A stretch of 64,000 nt of DNA from Leifsonia sp. 466MF (GTDB taxonomy: Bacteria > Actinomycetota > Actinomycetes > Actinomycetales > Microbacteriaceae). Shown one piece after another: positions 11,847 through 20,991 of this stretch (positions within the stretch are counted from its first letter, which is position 1; every line of letters starts with the position of its first letter). A program made the position numbers and the translations under genes. Where the stretch lies: positions 2,604,001 to 2,668,000 of the forward strand of contig NZ_LT629696.1 in the NCBI RefSeq assembly GCF_900100265.1. The letters run 5' to 3'. A model generated the notes under the pieces. It ran no database searches, was not told where the DNA came from, and saw only the letters and a list, made by a program, of their open reading frames with translations.

Positions 11847-13000
11847 CAGCTGGCGTACGCGCTGTTCTCGTGCACGTAATCGTGCGTGAGGTCGTTGGTC
11901 AGGATGGTCGCCGTCTCCTCGCCCGCGTGCAGGTCGATGAGGATGTGGACCGCGCGCGGCGTCAGGTCCACCAGCTCGCGGGGCTGGTCGGGCTCGCCCG
12001 CCGTGCACACCTGCACGCCGTTGATCGCGACGTCGATCCCGTACGGGTCGAACTCGGCGTCGGTCGTGCCGACGGCGGCGAGCACGCGGCCCCAGTTGGG
12101 GTCGTTACCGAAGATCGCGGCCTTGAACAGGTTGCTGCGCGACACCGCCCGGCCGACGACGACCGCGTCGTCCTCGCTGGCGGCGTTCACGACCTCGATC
12201 GCGATGTCGTGGGACGCGCCCTCCGCATCGGCCTGCAGCTGCTCGGCAAGGTCGCGGCAGACGTCCGTGAGCGCACGCGCGAACTCGTCGTCGCCCGGCT
12301 CGACACCGCTCGCTCCGGAGGCGAGGAGCGCGACGGTGTCGTTGGTCGACATGCAGCCGTCCGAGTCGAGGCGGTCGAACGTGACGCGCGTCGCCCGGCG
12401 TAGGGCCGCATCCAACTGGTCAGAGGTCCGCACGGCATCGGTCGTGATGACGACGAGCATGGTGGCGAGACCGGGCGCGAGCATCCCGGCGCCCTTCGCC
12501 ATGCCGCCGACCGTCCAGCCGTTCGGCGAGCGGAACTGCGCCTCCTTGGCGCGGGTGTCGGTGGTCATGATGGCCTCCGCCGCGCCGAGGCCGGCATCGC
12601 GGGCGAGCGCGTTGGCGGCCGTCGAGACACCGGCGACCAACTTGTCCAGCGGCAACTGGTCGCCGATCAGACCGGTCGAGCAGACGAGGACGTCACCGGC
12701 CGAGACCCTCAGTTCGGTGGCGACGGCCTCGGCGGTCGCGTGCGTCACCTGGAAGCCCTGCGAGCCGGTGTAGCAATTGGCCCCGCCCGAGTTGAGGACG
12801 ATGGCGGAGACCACGCCGTCTTGGATGACCTGCTCGCTCCAGAGCACCGGGTTGGCCTTGCACCTGTTGGTGGTGAAGACCGCGGCCGCAGCGTTCAGCG
12901 GGCCGAGGTTCTTCACGAGGGCGAGGTCGCGCCGCCCGCTGGCCTTGAGGCCGGCGACGACGCCCGCCGCGGCGAACCCGGAGGCTGCGGTGACGCTCAC
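11846..13000 (-). CDS. argJ: Bifunctional ornithine acetyltransferase / N-acetylglutamate synthase
   Basis: Recycles the acetyl group between N-acetylornithine and glutamate, giving the cyclic arginine pathway. The 384-residue proenzyme has the self-cleavage region [14 protein letters not shown]; Thr-180 is the nucleophile that becomes the N-terminus of the beta chain. The C-terminal [10 protein letters not shown] motif is intact. The start is GTG 13000, with GGGAG seven bases upstream. It is 55 bases downstream of argC. Whether it is bifunctional or monofunctional cannot be decided from sequence alone. Confidence 0.96.
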   Translation of the reverse strand: MSVTAASGFAAAGVVAGLKASGRRDLALVKNLGPLNAAAAVFTTNRCKANPVLWSEQVIQDGVVSAIVLNSGGANCYTGSQGFQVTHATAEAVATELRVSAGDVLVCSTGLIGDQLPLDKLVAGVSTAANALARDAGLGAAEAIMTTDTRAKEAQFRSPNGWTVGGMAKGAGMLAPGLATMLVVITTDAVRTSDQLDAALRRATRVTFDRLDSDGCMSTNDTVALLASGASGVEPGDDEFARALTDVCRDLAEQLQADAEGASHDIAIEVVNAASEDDAVVVGRAVSRSNLFKAAIFGNDPNWGRVLAAVGTTDAEFDPYGIDVAINGVQVCTAGEPDQPRELVDLTPRAVHILIDLHAGEETATILTNDLTHDYVHENSAYAS

Positions 13001-13055
13001 GAGTGTGCTCCCGTCGCCGGCGGTTCCGCCGTCTGGGCAGGGCTCAACGTTCGCG

Positions 13056-14114
13056 TCACGGTGCGACTCCGTTCACGGTCAGGCCCGCGGTCTCGTCGAG
13101 TCCGAGGGCGATGTTGACGGATTGGATGGCCGCTCCGGCCGTCCCCTTGTACAGATTGTCGATCGCGAGCACGGTCACGACCCGGCCCGCTGCGGCATCC
13201 AGCGCCACTCCGATCAGCACGGTGTTCGCTCCGAGCACGTCGGAGGTGCGCGGCACCACGCCTGCCGGCAGCACCTGCACGAACGGCTCCCCGGCGTACG
13301 CCTCCTCCCACGCGGCCTGGACCTGGGCGGCGGTGACGCCGGGCTTCACCCGCGCGGTCGAGGTCGCGAGGATCCCGCGTGACATCGGCACCAGCACCGG
13401 CGTGAACGACAGCGTCGGCGATCCGGCGCCCGCCTTCCGCAGGTTCTGCTGGATCTCGGGGATGTGCCTGTGCGTTCCGCCCACCGCATACGGGTTGGCG
13501 GAGCCGAGAATCTCGCTGGCCAGATACATCGTCTTCAGCGACTTGCCCGCGCCCGACGGGCCGACCGCGAGAACCGCCACGATGTCCTCGTCATCGATCA
13601 GCCCGGCCTGGATGCCGGGAGCGAGGGCGAGAGAGACCGCGCTCGCGTTGCAGCCGGGAGCGGCGATCCGCCGTGCGCCGACGAGGTGGTCGCGCTGCTT
13701 GCCCGACACTGCGGCGCCACTGCCAACGGGCAGCTCCGGCACGCCGTACGCCCAGGCGCCGAAGTGCTCGCCGCCGTAGAACGCCGCCCAGTCGGCCGGG
13801 TCCTCCAGCCGGTGGTCGGCGCCGCAGTCGACCACGACCGTGTCGTCCGGCAGCTGCGCCGCGATCTCGCCGGACGTGCCATGCGGGAGCGCCAGGAAGA
13901 CGACGTCGTGCCCGCTGAGCGTCTCCGGGCTCGTCTCCTGCAGGGTGAGGTGCGCGAGCGAGCGCAGGTGCGGCTGGTGCGCGATCAGCGGATGGCCCGC
14001 ATTCTGGTGCGCGGTGACGGTGCGGACCTCGAAATCGGGGTGCCCGGCGAGGATGCGCAGCAGTTCACCGCCCGCGTATCCGGAAGCGCCTGCGACGGCG
14101 ACCGAGAAAGTCAT
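13056..14114 (-). CDS. argC: N-acetyl-gamma-glutamyl-phosphate reductase
   Basis: NADPH-dependent reduction of N-acetylglutamyl phosphate, first structural gene of the arginine operon. The 352-residue protein starts [20 protein letters not shown] (Rossmann motif) and has the catalytic cysteine in APGCNAS. The ATG at 14114 has AAGGA six bases upstream. The mRNA leader before it, about 175 bases, carries an arginine-rich ORF and competing hairpins, suggesting control of the whole operon here. Confidence 0.97.
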   Translation of the reverse strand: MTFSVAVAGASGYAGGELLRILAGHPDFEVRTVTAHQNAGHPLIAHQPHLRSLAHLTLQETSPETLSGHDVVFLALPHGTSGEIAAQLPDDTVVVDCGADHRLEDPADWAAFYGGEHFGAWAYGVPELPVGSGAAVSGKQRDHLVGARRIAAPGCNASAVSLALAPGIQAGLIDDEDIVAVLAVGPSGAGKSLKTMYLASEILGSANPYAVGGTHRHIPEIQQNLRKAGAGSPTLSFTPVLVPMSRGILATSTARVKPGVTAAQVQAAWEEAYAGEPFVQVLPAGVVPRTSDVLGANTVLIGVALDAAAGRVVTVLAIDNLYKGTAGAAIQSVNIALGLDETAGLTVNGVAP

Positions 14115-14155
14115 GCTTGTTCCTTGTTCGAGTGGACGACGGTTGTCTCGGCGAC

Positions 14156-14217
14156 GGCGGCGCCCACGTCGATCCACTGGTCAGGACCGCCCGGAACGCC
14201 GCCTAGCTTCGGCGGTC
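14156..14217 (-). promoter_or_regulatory. Competing hairpins between the arginine leader ORF and argC
   Basis: Read on the minus strand, the last leader codons contain GACCGCC (14217-14211), which can pair with GGCGGTC (14191-14185); its inner CCGCC can also pair with GGCGG just after the leader stop (14203-14199). The same post-stop block, GGCGGCG (14203-14197), can instead pair with CGCCGCC at 14162-14156. The pairings that use 14203-14197 exclude each other, so ribosome position on the Arg codons could choose the structure. No U-run follows, so a classical intrinsic terminator is not evident. The rest of the 331-base gap between pheT and argC holds the promoter and a tandem repeat. Confidence 0.55.
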
Positions 14218-14289
14218 GCGCAGGCGTCGGCGCATGGCGCGGGCGGCGAGAGCCGCACGCGTCGAAACGGTGCACCGGACGGAAAGCAT
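14203..14289 (-). CDS. Candidate arginine leader peptide (28 aa) upstream of argC
   Basis: An ORF of 28 codons from ATG 14289 to TAG 14205-14203. Nine codons are arginine; six fall in the last nine residues (RRRLRDRRS at the end, preceded by AM), and two of these are the uncommon CGA. The ATG is six bases after a TAGGGT -10-like box, so it would be translated from the first base of a leaderless mRNA. It is the only ORF between the apparent promoter and argC. Codon content, position ahead of an arginine operon and the adjoining competing hairpins all fit ribosome-mediated attenuation. No homologue comparison was possible. Confidence 0.6.
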   Translation of the reverse strand: MLSVRCTVSTRAALAARAMRRRLRDRRS

Positions 14290-14295
14290 GGGACA

Positions 14296-14322
14296 ACCCT
14301 AGCGCTCCTGCCCGGGCGGTCA
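14296..14322 (-). promoter_or_regulatory. Promoter of the argC operon
   Basis: TAGGGT at 14301-14296 is a TANNNT -10 box placed six bases before the leader ATG at 14289. TGGTGA, 18 bases upstream, is a plausible weak -35. Transcription from here would start at or next to the leader ATG. Confidence 0.55.
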
Positions 14323-14338
14323 CCAAATCCGGACCGGG

Positions 14339-14368
14339 ATGCACGCGACCGGTATGCACGCGACCGGT
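14339..14368 (-). repeat. Tandem 15-bp repeat upstream of the argC promoter (ARG-box candidate)
   Basis: The unit ATGCACGCGACCGGT occurs twice without a gap (14339-14353 and 14354-14368), about 50-80 bases before the inferred transcription start of the arginine operon. On the operon strand each unit ends with TGCAT, a core seen in some actinobacterial ArgR sites. The link to ArgR is inference. Confidence 0.45.
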
Positions 14369-14445
14369 CCGGGTCCGCGGCGAAGGGATGTGTCTCGCTG
14401 CGGTCCGGGACCGGTCGGGTGTGTCGCGTCGGGATCGCGTGACGG

Positions 14446-16989
14446 CTACTCGCGGATCGTGGCGCCGAACAGCTCGCCGGCGCGCGCGGCTCCGGCCAGC
14501 TTGGCCTCGCTCGCCTCGGCGGCGGTGAGGGTGCGGTCGTCCGCGCGGAAGCGCAGAGCGAAGGTCAGGCTCTTGTGCCCGTCCGGGAGTCCTGGGCCGC
14601 GATAGTCGTCGACCAGCCGGATGTCTTCGAGCAGCTCACCGGCACCCGCGCGGACGGCGCGAAGCAGCTCTCCTGCCGGGACGTCCTCGCGCACGACGAG
14701 CGAGAGGTCCTGCGTCGCGGCCGGGAAGCCCGCGATGACACCGGCGACGATGTCGACCGGTGCAACGGCGATCAGAGCGTCGAGGTCGAGCTCGAACACG
14801 GCGACGACGCGTGGCAGGTCGAGGTCGTGGGCCAGGGCCGGGAGCAGCTCTCCGGCGTAGCCGACCGGGACCTCGGCTCCGTCGGCGCCGAGGGCGACCA
14901 GGCGCGCCGTGCGGCCCGGGTGCAGCGCCTGGTGAGATGACTGCACGAGGTCGACCGTCACGCCGACGGCTGCGGCGGTCTGCCGCACCATGTCGAGCGC
15001 ATCCACCAGTCCGGCCGGCACGGCGGTCAGGCCCGGCTGCTTCTCGACGGCGTTGCCGACGACGAGGCCCGCGAGGTGGCGCGGCTGCGCCGGGATGCCC
15101 GCGTTCAGCCCGGCGAGGATGTCGGCTCCGGGAAGCGCGGCGCCCGGCGGGAGCGTCTCGCTGCCGATCGACCCCTCCGAGGGGCGGAAGACGGTGCCCA
15201 GCTCGTAGACCTTGAGGTCGACGAGCCCGCGCGCGAGGTTGCGCTTGGCCGCATCCAGCAGGCCAGGCAGCAACGACGTGCGCAGGTACGGCGCGGTGGC
15301 GTCGAGCGCGTTCGCCAGCCGTACGGCGAGCACGCCGCCCGCCTCGGCGGAGCCGAAGAGGTCGTTCTGGGCCTCGCTCACGAACGGGAAGGACAGCACC
15401 TCGGTTGCGCCATTGTCGGCGAGCGTCTGCGCGACGGCGCGACGCAGGCGCTGCTCGCGCGTGAGCCCACGGCCGGGAGGCGCGACCGGCAGCACCGACG
15501 GGATGCGGTCGTAGCCGACGATGCGGGCGACCTCCTCCGCCAGATCGGACTTGTCGCGGAGGTCGGGTCGCCACGTCGGCGGCACGACCAGCAGGTCGTC
15601 GCCCGACTCGGTCACCGTCCCGCCGATCTCGGCGAGCGCTCCGCGCACCTCGTCGTCGGTGAAGTCGACGCCGATCAGCGAGGCGATGTACCCCTTCGGC
15701 AGGCGGATGGCCTCGGCGGTCTCCGAGGCGTCCAGCAGCGAGCCGAGGTCATCCGCGCGGCCGCCGGCGAGCTGCTCGAGCAGCTGGACGACGCGTGCCG
15801 CCGCGGCGACGGCGACCTGCGGGTCGACCCCGCGCTCGAAGCGCTTGGACGCCTCGCTGGGCAGCTTGTGACGGCGTGCCGTCCGCGCGATCGACACCGG
15901 GTCGAAGTTGGCGGCCTCGATGAGCACGTTGCGAGTGCCGTCGCCGATCTCGGTGGAGGCGCCGCCCATGACGCCCGCCAGGCCGATCGCGCCGGAGTCG
16001 TCGGAGATGACGAGGTCTTCCGGGTCGAGGGTGCGGGTCTGGTCGTCGAGGGTGACGAGCTTCTCCCCCGGCGTCGCGCGTCGCACGACGATGCCGCCGG
16101 ACAGCTTGTCGAGGTCGTAGCCGTGGATCGGCTGGCCGAGCTCGAGCATGACGTAGTTGGTGATGTCGACGATGAGCGAGATCGACCGGATGCCGGCGAG
16201 CTTGAGGCGCGCGATCATCCACGGCGGGGTTGGGCGGGACCCGTCGACGTCACGGACGACGCGGGTCACGAAGACGCTCGCGCCGACACGGCCGCGGATC
16301 GGCGCGGTGTCGTCGACCGTCACGCTGAAGCCGCTCGGGTGATCGGCCACGGAACCGACGGGCACCGCATCGGCCGGGTCGCGGAAGGCCGCGCCGGTCG
16401 CGTGCGAGTACTCGCGGGCGATGCCGCGGATCGAGAACGCGTACCCGCGGTCGGGCGTGACGTTGACCTCAACGGCAGCGTCGTCCAGCCCGAGGAGGGC
16501 AACGGCGTCCGTCCCCACCTCCGGGTCGAGACCGAGCGTCGACAGGCGGAGGATGCCGTCGTGGTCCTCACCGAGGCCGAGCTCGCGGGCCGAGGCGATC
16601 ATCCCGTCGGAGACGTGCCCGTAGGTCTTCCGCGCGGCGATCGGGAACGGACCGGGCAGCACGGCGCCGGGCAGGGTCACGACGACCTTGTCACCCTCGA
16701 AGAAGTTGCGGGCGCCGCAGACGATGCCGCGCACGTCGGCACCGCCGTCGGCGGCGCTCTGACCCTCGGGGGCGACGCGCACCTGGCACCAGCGGATGGT
16801 CTTGCCGTTGCTCTGCGGCTCCTCGACGAACTCGAGCACCTGGCCCACCACGATCGGGCCGCTCAGCTCGAAGGTGTGGATGTCCTCCTCCTCGAGTCCG
16901 ACGGACACGAGGGCGGCGTGCACCTCCTCCGGGGTCGTGCCGGGCTCCAGGTCGACGAACTCGCCGAGCCAACTCAGGGGGACGCGCAT
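14446..16989 (-). CDS. pheT: Phenylalanyl-tRNA synthetase beta chain
   Basis: Large subunit of the alpha2-beta2 PheRS. The 847-residue protein starts [17 protein letters not shown] and shows the EMAP-like tRNA-binding domain (about residues 40-155), B3/B4 editing domain, B5 domain, and a C-terminal ferredoxin-fold anticodon-binding domain (about 750-847). Length is normal for the family. The ATG overlaps the pheS stop (TGATG), so the two subunits are co-translated in fixed ratio. Confidence 0.98.
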   Translation of the reverse strand: MRVPLSWLGEFVDLEPGTTPEEVHAALVSVGLEEEDIHTFELSGPIVVGQVLEFVEEPQSNGKTIRWCQVRVAPEGQSAADGGADVRGIVCGARNFFEGDKVVVTLPGAVLPGPFPIAARKTYGHVSDGMIASARELGLGEDHDGILRLSTLGLDPEVGTDAVALLGLDDAAVEVNVTPDRGYAFSIRGIAREYSHATGAAFRDPADAVPVGSVADHPSGFSVTVDDTAPIRGRVGASVFVTRVVRDVDGSRPTPPWMIARLKLAGIRSISLIVDITNYVMLELGQPIHGYDLDKLSGGIVVRRATPGEKLVTLDDQTRTLDPEDLVISDDSGAIGLAGVMGGASTEIGDGTRNVLIEAANFDPVSIARTARRHKLPSEASKRFERGVDPQVAVAAAARVVQLLEQLAGGRADDLGSLLDASETAEAIRLPKGYIASLIGVDFTDDEVRGALAEIGGTVTESGDDLLVVPPTWRPDLRDKSDLAEEVARIVGYDRIPSVLPVAPPGRGLTREQRLRRAVAQTLADNGATEVLSFPFVSEAQNDLFGSAEAGGVLAVRLANALDATAPYLRTSLLPGLLDAAKRNLARGLVDLKVYELGTVFRPSEGSIGSETLPPGAALPGADILAGLNAGIPAQPRHLAGLVVGNAVEKQPGLTAVPAGLVDALDMVRQTAAAVGVTVDLVQSSHQALHPGRTARLVALGADGAEVPVGYAGELLPALAHDLDLPRVVAVFELDLDALIAVAPVDIVAGVIAGFPAATQDLSLVVREDVPAGELLRAVRAGAGELLEDIRLVDDYRGPGLPDGHKSLTFALRFRADDRTLTAAEASEAKLAGAARAGELFGATIRE

Positions 16990-18035
16990 CAGACCACCAT
17001 TCCGAACTGCTGGGAGAACCGGACATCGCCCTCGGCCATGTCGCGCATGTCCTTGACGTCGTTGCGGAACATCAGGGCCCGCTCAACGCCCATCCCGAAC
17101 GCGAAGCCGGAGTAGACGTCCGGGTCGATGCCGGCGGAGCGCAGGACGTTGGGGTTGACCATGCCGCAGCCGCCCCACTCGATCCAGCGGGCGCCTCCCT
17201 TGAACGTGGGATGCCACAGGTCGAGCTCTGCGCTCGGCTCGGTGAACGGGAAGTAGTTGGGGCGCAGGCGCACGCGCGCCTCGTCGCCGAACAGCGTCTT
17301 GACGAAGTGGTCGAGCGTTCCGCGCAGGTGGGCCATGGTGAGGCCCTTGTCGACCGCGATGCCCTCCGTCTGGTGGAACACCGGGAGGTGCGTCGCGTCG
17401 AACTCGTCGGTGCGGAAGACCCGGCCCGGGGCGATCCGGTACACCGGCAGGTCGTCGCCCAGCAGGGCGCGCAGCTGCACCGGGGAGGTGTGCGTGCGCA
17501 TCACGAGGTGCGCGTCCGTCGGCTCGACGAAGAAGGTGTCCTGCATGGCGCGCGCCGGGTGGTCGGCGTCGAAGTTGAGCGCGTCGAAGTTGTACCACTC
17601 GCTCTCGAGCTCCGGGCCCTCCGCGACCTCCCAGCCCATGCCCACGAAGACATCGGCGATGCGCTCCTGGAGCAGGCTGAGCGGGTGCCGGGCGCCGGGC
17701 GTCCAGCGCGACGGGAGCGCCGTGACGTCGACGGCCTCGGCGGTGAGCTGAGCCGCCTCCTCCGCCGCGGCGATCTCGGCCTCCTTGGCGGTGAACGCCT
17801 GGGTGACGCGTGCGCGTGCGCCGCCGACGAGCTTGCCCGCGGCCGCCTTCTGATCGCCCGGGAGCGAACGGATGCTCGCGTTCAGCCGGGCGAGGGGCGA
17901 ACCCTCGGCCGTGTGGTCGTGGCGCACCGCCTTCAGGGCCGCCGAGTCGTGTGCGGCGTCGATCGCGGCGAGCGCCGCGCTGACCGCCGACTCGACCGCG
18001 GATTCGGTGATCTCCGTGGAATCTGACACGGTCAC
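16989..18035 (-). CDS. pheS: Phenylalanyl-tRNA synthetase alpha chain
   Basis: Catalytic subunit that activates phenylalanine. The 348-residue class II synthetase has motif 2 around [16 protein letters not shown] and motif 3 in [13 protein letters not shown], preceded by the [16 protein letters not shown] segment. The N-terminal ~90 residues form the usual tRNA-binding coiled coil. Starts at GTG 18035 or GTG 18029; TAGACT just upstream makes the second compatible with an almost leaderless mRNA. It follows the rRNA methyltransferase gene by 79 bases. Confidence 0.97.
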   Translation of the reverse strand: MTVSDSTEITESAVESAVSAALAAIDAAHDSAALKAVRHDHTAEGSPLARLNASIRSLPGDQKAAAGKLVGGARARVTQAFTAKEAEIAAAEEAAQLTAEAVDVTALPSRWTPGARHPLSLLQERIADVFVGMGWEVAEGPELESEWYNFDALNFDADHPARAMQDTFFVEPTDAHLVMRTHTSPVQLRALLGDDLPVYRIAPGRVFRTDEFDATHLPVFHQTEGIAVDKGLTMAHLRGTLDHFVKTLFGDEARVRLRPNYFPFTEPSAELDLWHPTFKGGARWIEWGGCGMVNPNVLRSAGIDPDVYSGFAFGMGVERALMFRNDVKDMRDMAEGDVRFSQQFGMVV

Positions 18036-18114
18036 CCAGTCTAGTCGGCGCGAGCCCGCGGTCTCGGCGCGGCGACCGGCCTGTGGATGGAGCCTGTCTG
18101 TGGAGAAATCGCGC

Positions 18115-18915
18115 TCAGGAGCGCTGTGCGAACGCCGACTCGTACAGGCAGACGGAGGCGGCCGTCGCCAGGTTCATCGACTCGGCCTTGCCGTAGATCG
18201 GGACGGTGACCACCCGATCCACGAGCTCGAGCAGCTCGTCGGCGAGCCCATGCGCCTCGTTGCCGAACACCCACGCGGTCGGCCGCGCCAGCTCGCCGTC
18301 ACGGCGGGCGGACAAGAGGTCCTCCCCCTTGATGTCAGCCGCGAGCACCTGCAGGCCCGCAGTGTGCGCCCGTCCGACGACGTCGCCCAGGTCGGCGCCG
18401 ACTGCGACCGGCAGGTGGAAGAGAGATCCGGTCGTCGAACGGACCACCTTGGGGTTGTAGAGGTCGACCGTGCGGCCGCTCAGCACCACCGCATCCGCCC
18501 CCGCCGAGTCGGCCGCGCGGATGATCGTGCCCGCGTTTCCGGGATCGCGCACCTCCTCGAGCACGGCGACGAGCCGGGGCGAGCCGGCGAAGATGTCGCG
18601 GATCGAGGTCGGGAACTGCCGCGCCACGGCCACGAACCCCTGCGGCGTGACGGTGTCGGCCATCGCATCCAGCACGTGCTCGGAGACGAACTCCACCTCG
18701 ATCCCGGCGTCGGCCGCCGCGCGGGCGATCTCCGGGTACCGCTCGAGCGCCGTCGGCGTCGCGAACAGATCGACGACGAGTTCCGGACGGAAGGCGAGGG
18801 CCTCCTCGACGGCCTGCGGCCCCTCCAGGAGGAACAGCCCGGTCTCGGCACGGGCCGGGCGCTTGGCGAGCTTGGCGACGGCCCTGACGCGCGGTGAGCG
18901 CGGGTTGTCCAGCAT
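18115..18915 (-). CDS. TrmH/SpoU family RNA 2'-O-ribose methyltransferase
   Basis: A 266-residue SPOUT-class enzyme. The knotted C-terminal domain carries the SpoU motifs: [18 protein letters not shown] (motif 1), VFGNEAHGL (motif 2) and [17 protein letters not shown] (motif 3). The N-terminal ~95 residues form the L30e-like substrate-binding domain. Position between rplT and pheS suggests a ribosomal RNA target, but a tRNA target cannot be excluded. The ATG at 18915 has TAAGCT six bases upstream and no Shine-Dalgarno, a leaderless arrangement. Confidence 0.9.
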   Translation of the reverse strand: MLDNPRSPRVRAVAKLAKRPARAETGLFLLEGPQAVEEALAFRPELVVDLFATPTALERYPEIARAAADAGIEVEFVSEHVLDAMADTVTPQGFVAVARQFPTSIRDIFAGSPRLVAVLEEVRDPGNAGTIIRAADSAGADAVVLSGRTVDLYNPKVVRSTTGSLFHLPVAVGADLGDVVGRAHTAGLQVLAADIKGEDLLSARRDGELARPTAWVFGNEAHGLADELLELVDRVVTVPIYGKAESMNLATAASVCLYESAFAQRS

Positions 18916-18948
18916 GGCACCAGCTTAGGGGCGGACGGCCCCGCGCCC

Positions 18949-19001
18949 GTGGGTCGCAACACGCCGTTATGACCAGGCCATAACGGCGTGTTGCGACCCA
19001 C
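18949..19001. repeat. Perfect 23-bp palindrome with 7-base loop
   Basis: Arms 18949-18971 and 18979-19001 are exact reverse complements (GTGGGTCGCAACACGCC is the outer 17 bases of the left arm); the loop is ACCAGGC. It lies between the end of rplT and the next gene, next to a separate terminator-like hairpin. Both strands would form the hairpin. It may stop transcription or belong to a dispersed palindromic family. Confidence 0.85.
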
Positions 19002-19020
19002 AGCAGTCCCGCGGCACGCA

Positions 19021-19056
19021 GAACGGCCCGGCCGACGTGAGTCGACCGGGCCGTTC
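19021..19056 (-). terminator. Terminator-like hairpin after rplT
   Basis: An 11-bp perfect stem, GAACGGCCCGG at 19021-19031 and CCGGGCCGTTC at 19046-19056, with an inner GAC/GTC pair. It lies 14 bases past the rplT stop. There is no long U-run, which is usual in GC-rich actinobacteria. Confidence 0.65.
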
Positions 19057-19069
19057 GTGGATGCGTGTG

Positions 19070-19462
19070 TTACGCCGCGGCGTCCGCCTTCGGGGCCGAC
19101 GTGTCGGCCGGCAGTGCCTTCTTGGCGGTCTCGACGAGGGCCGCGAAGGTCGCGGGCTCGTTCACGGCCAGCTCGGCGAGGATGCGACGGTCCACCTCGA
19201 CGCCCGCCAGGGCCAGGCCCTGGATGAAGCGGTTGTAGGTGAGGCCGTTGGCGCGGGAGGCCGCGTTGATCCGCTGGATCCACAGACGACGGAAGTCGCC
19301 CTTGCGCTTGCGGCGGTCGTTGTAGGAGTAGACCAGGGAGTGGGTGACCTGCTCCTTGGCCTTGCGGTACAGGCGCGACCGCTGACCGCGGTAGCCCTCG
19401 GCGCGCTCGAGGATGACCCGACGCTTCTTGTGGGCGTTGACCGCCCTCTTCACTCTTGCCAT
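19070..19462 (-). CDS. rplT: 50S ribosomal protein L20
   Basis: Binds 23S rRNA early in 50S assembly. The first 115 residues are typical L20 ([19 protein letters not shown], then [16 protein letters not shown] and [11 protein letters not shown]). The last 15 residues are an Ala/Lys/Asp tail ([10 protein letters not shown]) beyond the usual end. In Firmicutes and enterics L20 represses its own operon; whether it does so here is unknown. Confidence 0.98.
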   Translation of the reverse strand: MARVKRAVNAHKKRRVILERAEGYRGQRSRLYRKAKEQVTHSLVYSYNDRRKRKGDFRRLWIQRINAASRANGLTYNRFIQGLALAGVEVDRRILAELAVNEPATFAALVETAKKALPADTSAPKADAAA

Positions 19463-19495
19463 TAGTCGATTTCCTTCTTAAGTGCGTGTCGGGGG

Positions 19496-19689
19496 TTACT
19501 TGCCGAGCATCCGGCGGATGACCTTGGCGTCCACCTCGGGGACGACCTGCTCCTGGTTCAGCCGGCGGGTGCGACGGCTGGACTTGAGCTCCAGGTTGTG
19601 GCGCATGCCGGACTGCTGCTTCATGACCTTGCCGCTGCCGGTGATCTTGAAGCGCTTCTTGGCGCCGGAGTGGGTCTTCTGCTTGGGCA

Positions 19690-19690
<1 letters not shown>
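19496..19690 (-). CDS. rpmI: 50S ribosomal protein L35
   Basis: A 64-residue basic protein of the large subunit, with the family start [20 protein letters not shown] and the RRTRRL core. Its ATG shares bases with the infC stop (TAATG), so the two are co-translated. Confidence 0.98.
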
Positions 19691-20346
<656 letters not shown>

Positions 20347-20419
20347 GTCTGTCTCCTCTGATCAAGCGATTCTTCGCGAGCCACGGGCCGTCGGTGACGG
20401 TCCGGCGAAAGAGGAGGTT

Positions 20420-20458
20420 CCACGCACCAGCGTGGCCTGCGATCTGACGATCACAGGC
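20420..20458 (-). promoter_or_regulatory. Tandem stem-loops in the infC leader
   Basis: Two adjacent hairpins lie 74-112 bases upstream of the infC start. One pairs CCACGC (20420-20425) with GCGTGG (20430-20435). The other pairs GCCTG (20435-20439) with CAGGC (20454-20458), continued by GATC/GATC inside. They fall in the 268-base divergent gap between infC and the DUF1844 gene. A role in infC or L20 control is only a possibility. Confidence 0.4.
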
Positions 20459-20614
20459 CTGGTACAGCACCCTGACTACCCTCGCGTTCGCACGCGGTGG
20501 CGGAGTGCAACGACCCGGTAACCTATAAAACGGTCAAGCGCGGGTGGGAGGAATCTCCACTTTCGTACCGGGACAGAAGTCCCGGAGCCCGAACGATTCT
20601 AACAGAGGAATGCA

Positions 20615-20989
20615 GTGAGCGACACATCCTTCACCTTCGACGACTCCGGCCACGACGAGGATGGTGTGGCCGAGGCCACCCGTGACATCGCCGAGGTGCC
20701 CGCCGTCGAGGTGATCACCACCACCGCAGTGCACCTGATGAGTGCCGCCGCCGTCAAGTGCGGCCTCGCGGACGACCCGGAGCACCAGACGGATCTGGAT
20801 GAGGCGCGCAAGCTGATCGACGCCCTCGCCGGCCTCGTCACGGCGAGCGCGCCGCACGTGGGCGACCAGCACGCCAGGAGCCTCCGCGACGGACTCCGCT
20901 CGCTGCAGCTGGCCTTCCGCGAGGCGTCCGCGATCCCGGACGAGATCGGCGAGGGCCCCGGCGAGAAGTACACCGGCCCGGTCAGCTGA
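20615..20989 (+). CDS. DUF1844 family protein
   Basis: A 124-residue soluble protein starting on GTG 20615 with GAGG six bases upstream. The core (VITTTAVHLMSAAAVKCGL, then DLDEARKLIDALAGL and LRSLQLAFREAS) matches the DUF1844 family, whose function is unknown. Its place divergent from infC is conserved in actinobacteria. A small hairpin (CCGGGAC/GTCCCGG, 20568-20585) and a TATAAA box (20524-20529) precede it. It is followed after two bases by the gamma-glutamyltransferase homologue. Confidence 0.88.
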   Translation: MSDTSFTFDDSGHDEDGVAEATRDIAEVPAVEVITTTAVHLMSAAAVKCGLADDPEHQTDLDEARKLIDALAGLVTASAPHVGDQHARSLRDGLRSLQLAFREASAIPDEIGEGPGEKYTGPVS

Positions 20990-20991
20990 CC

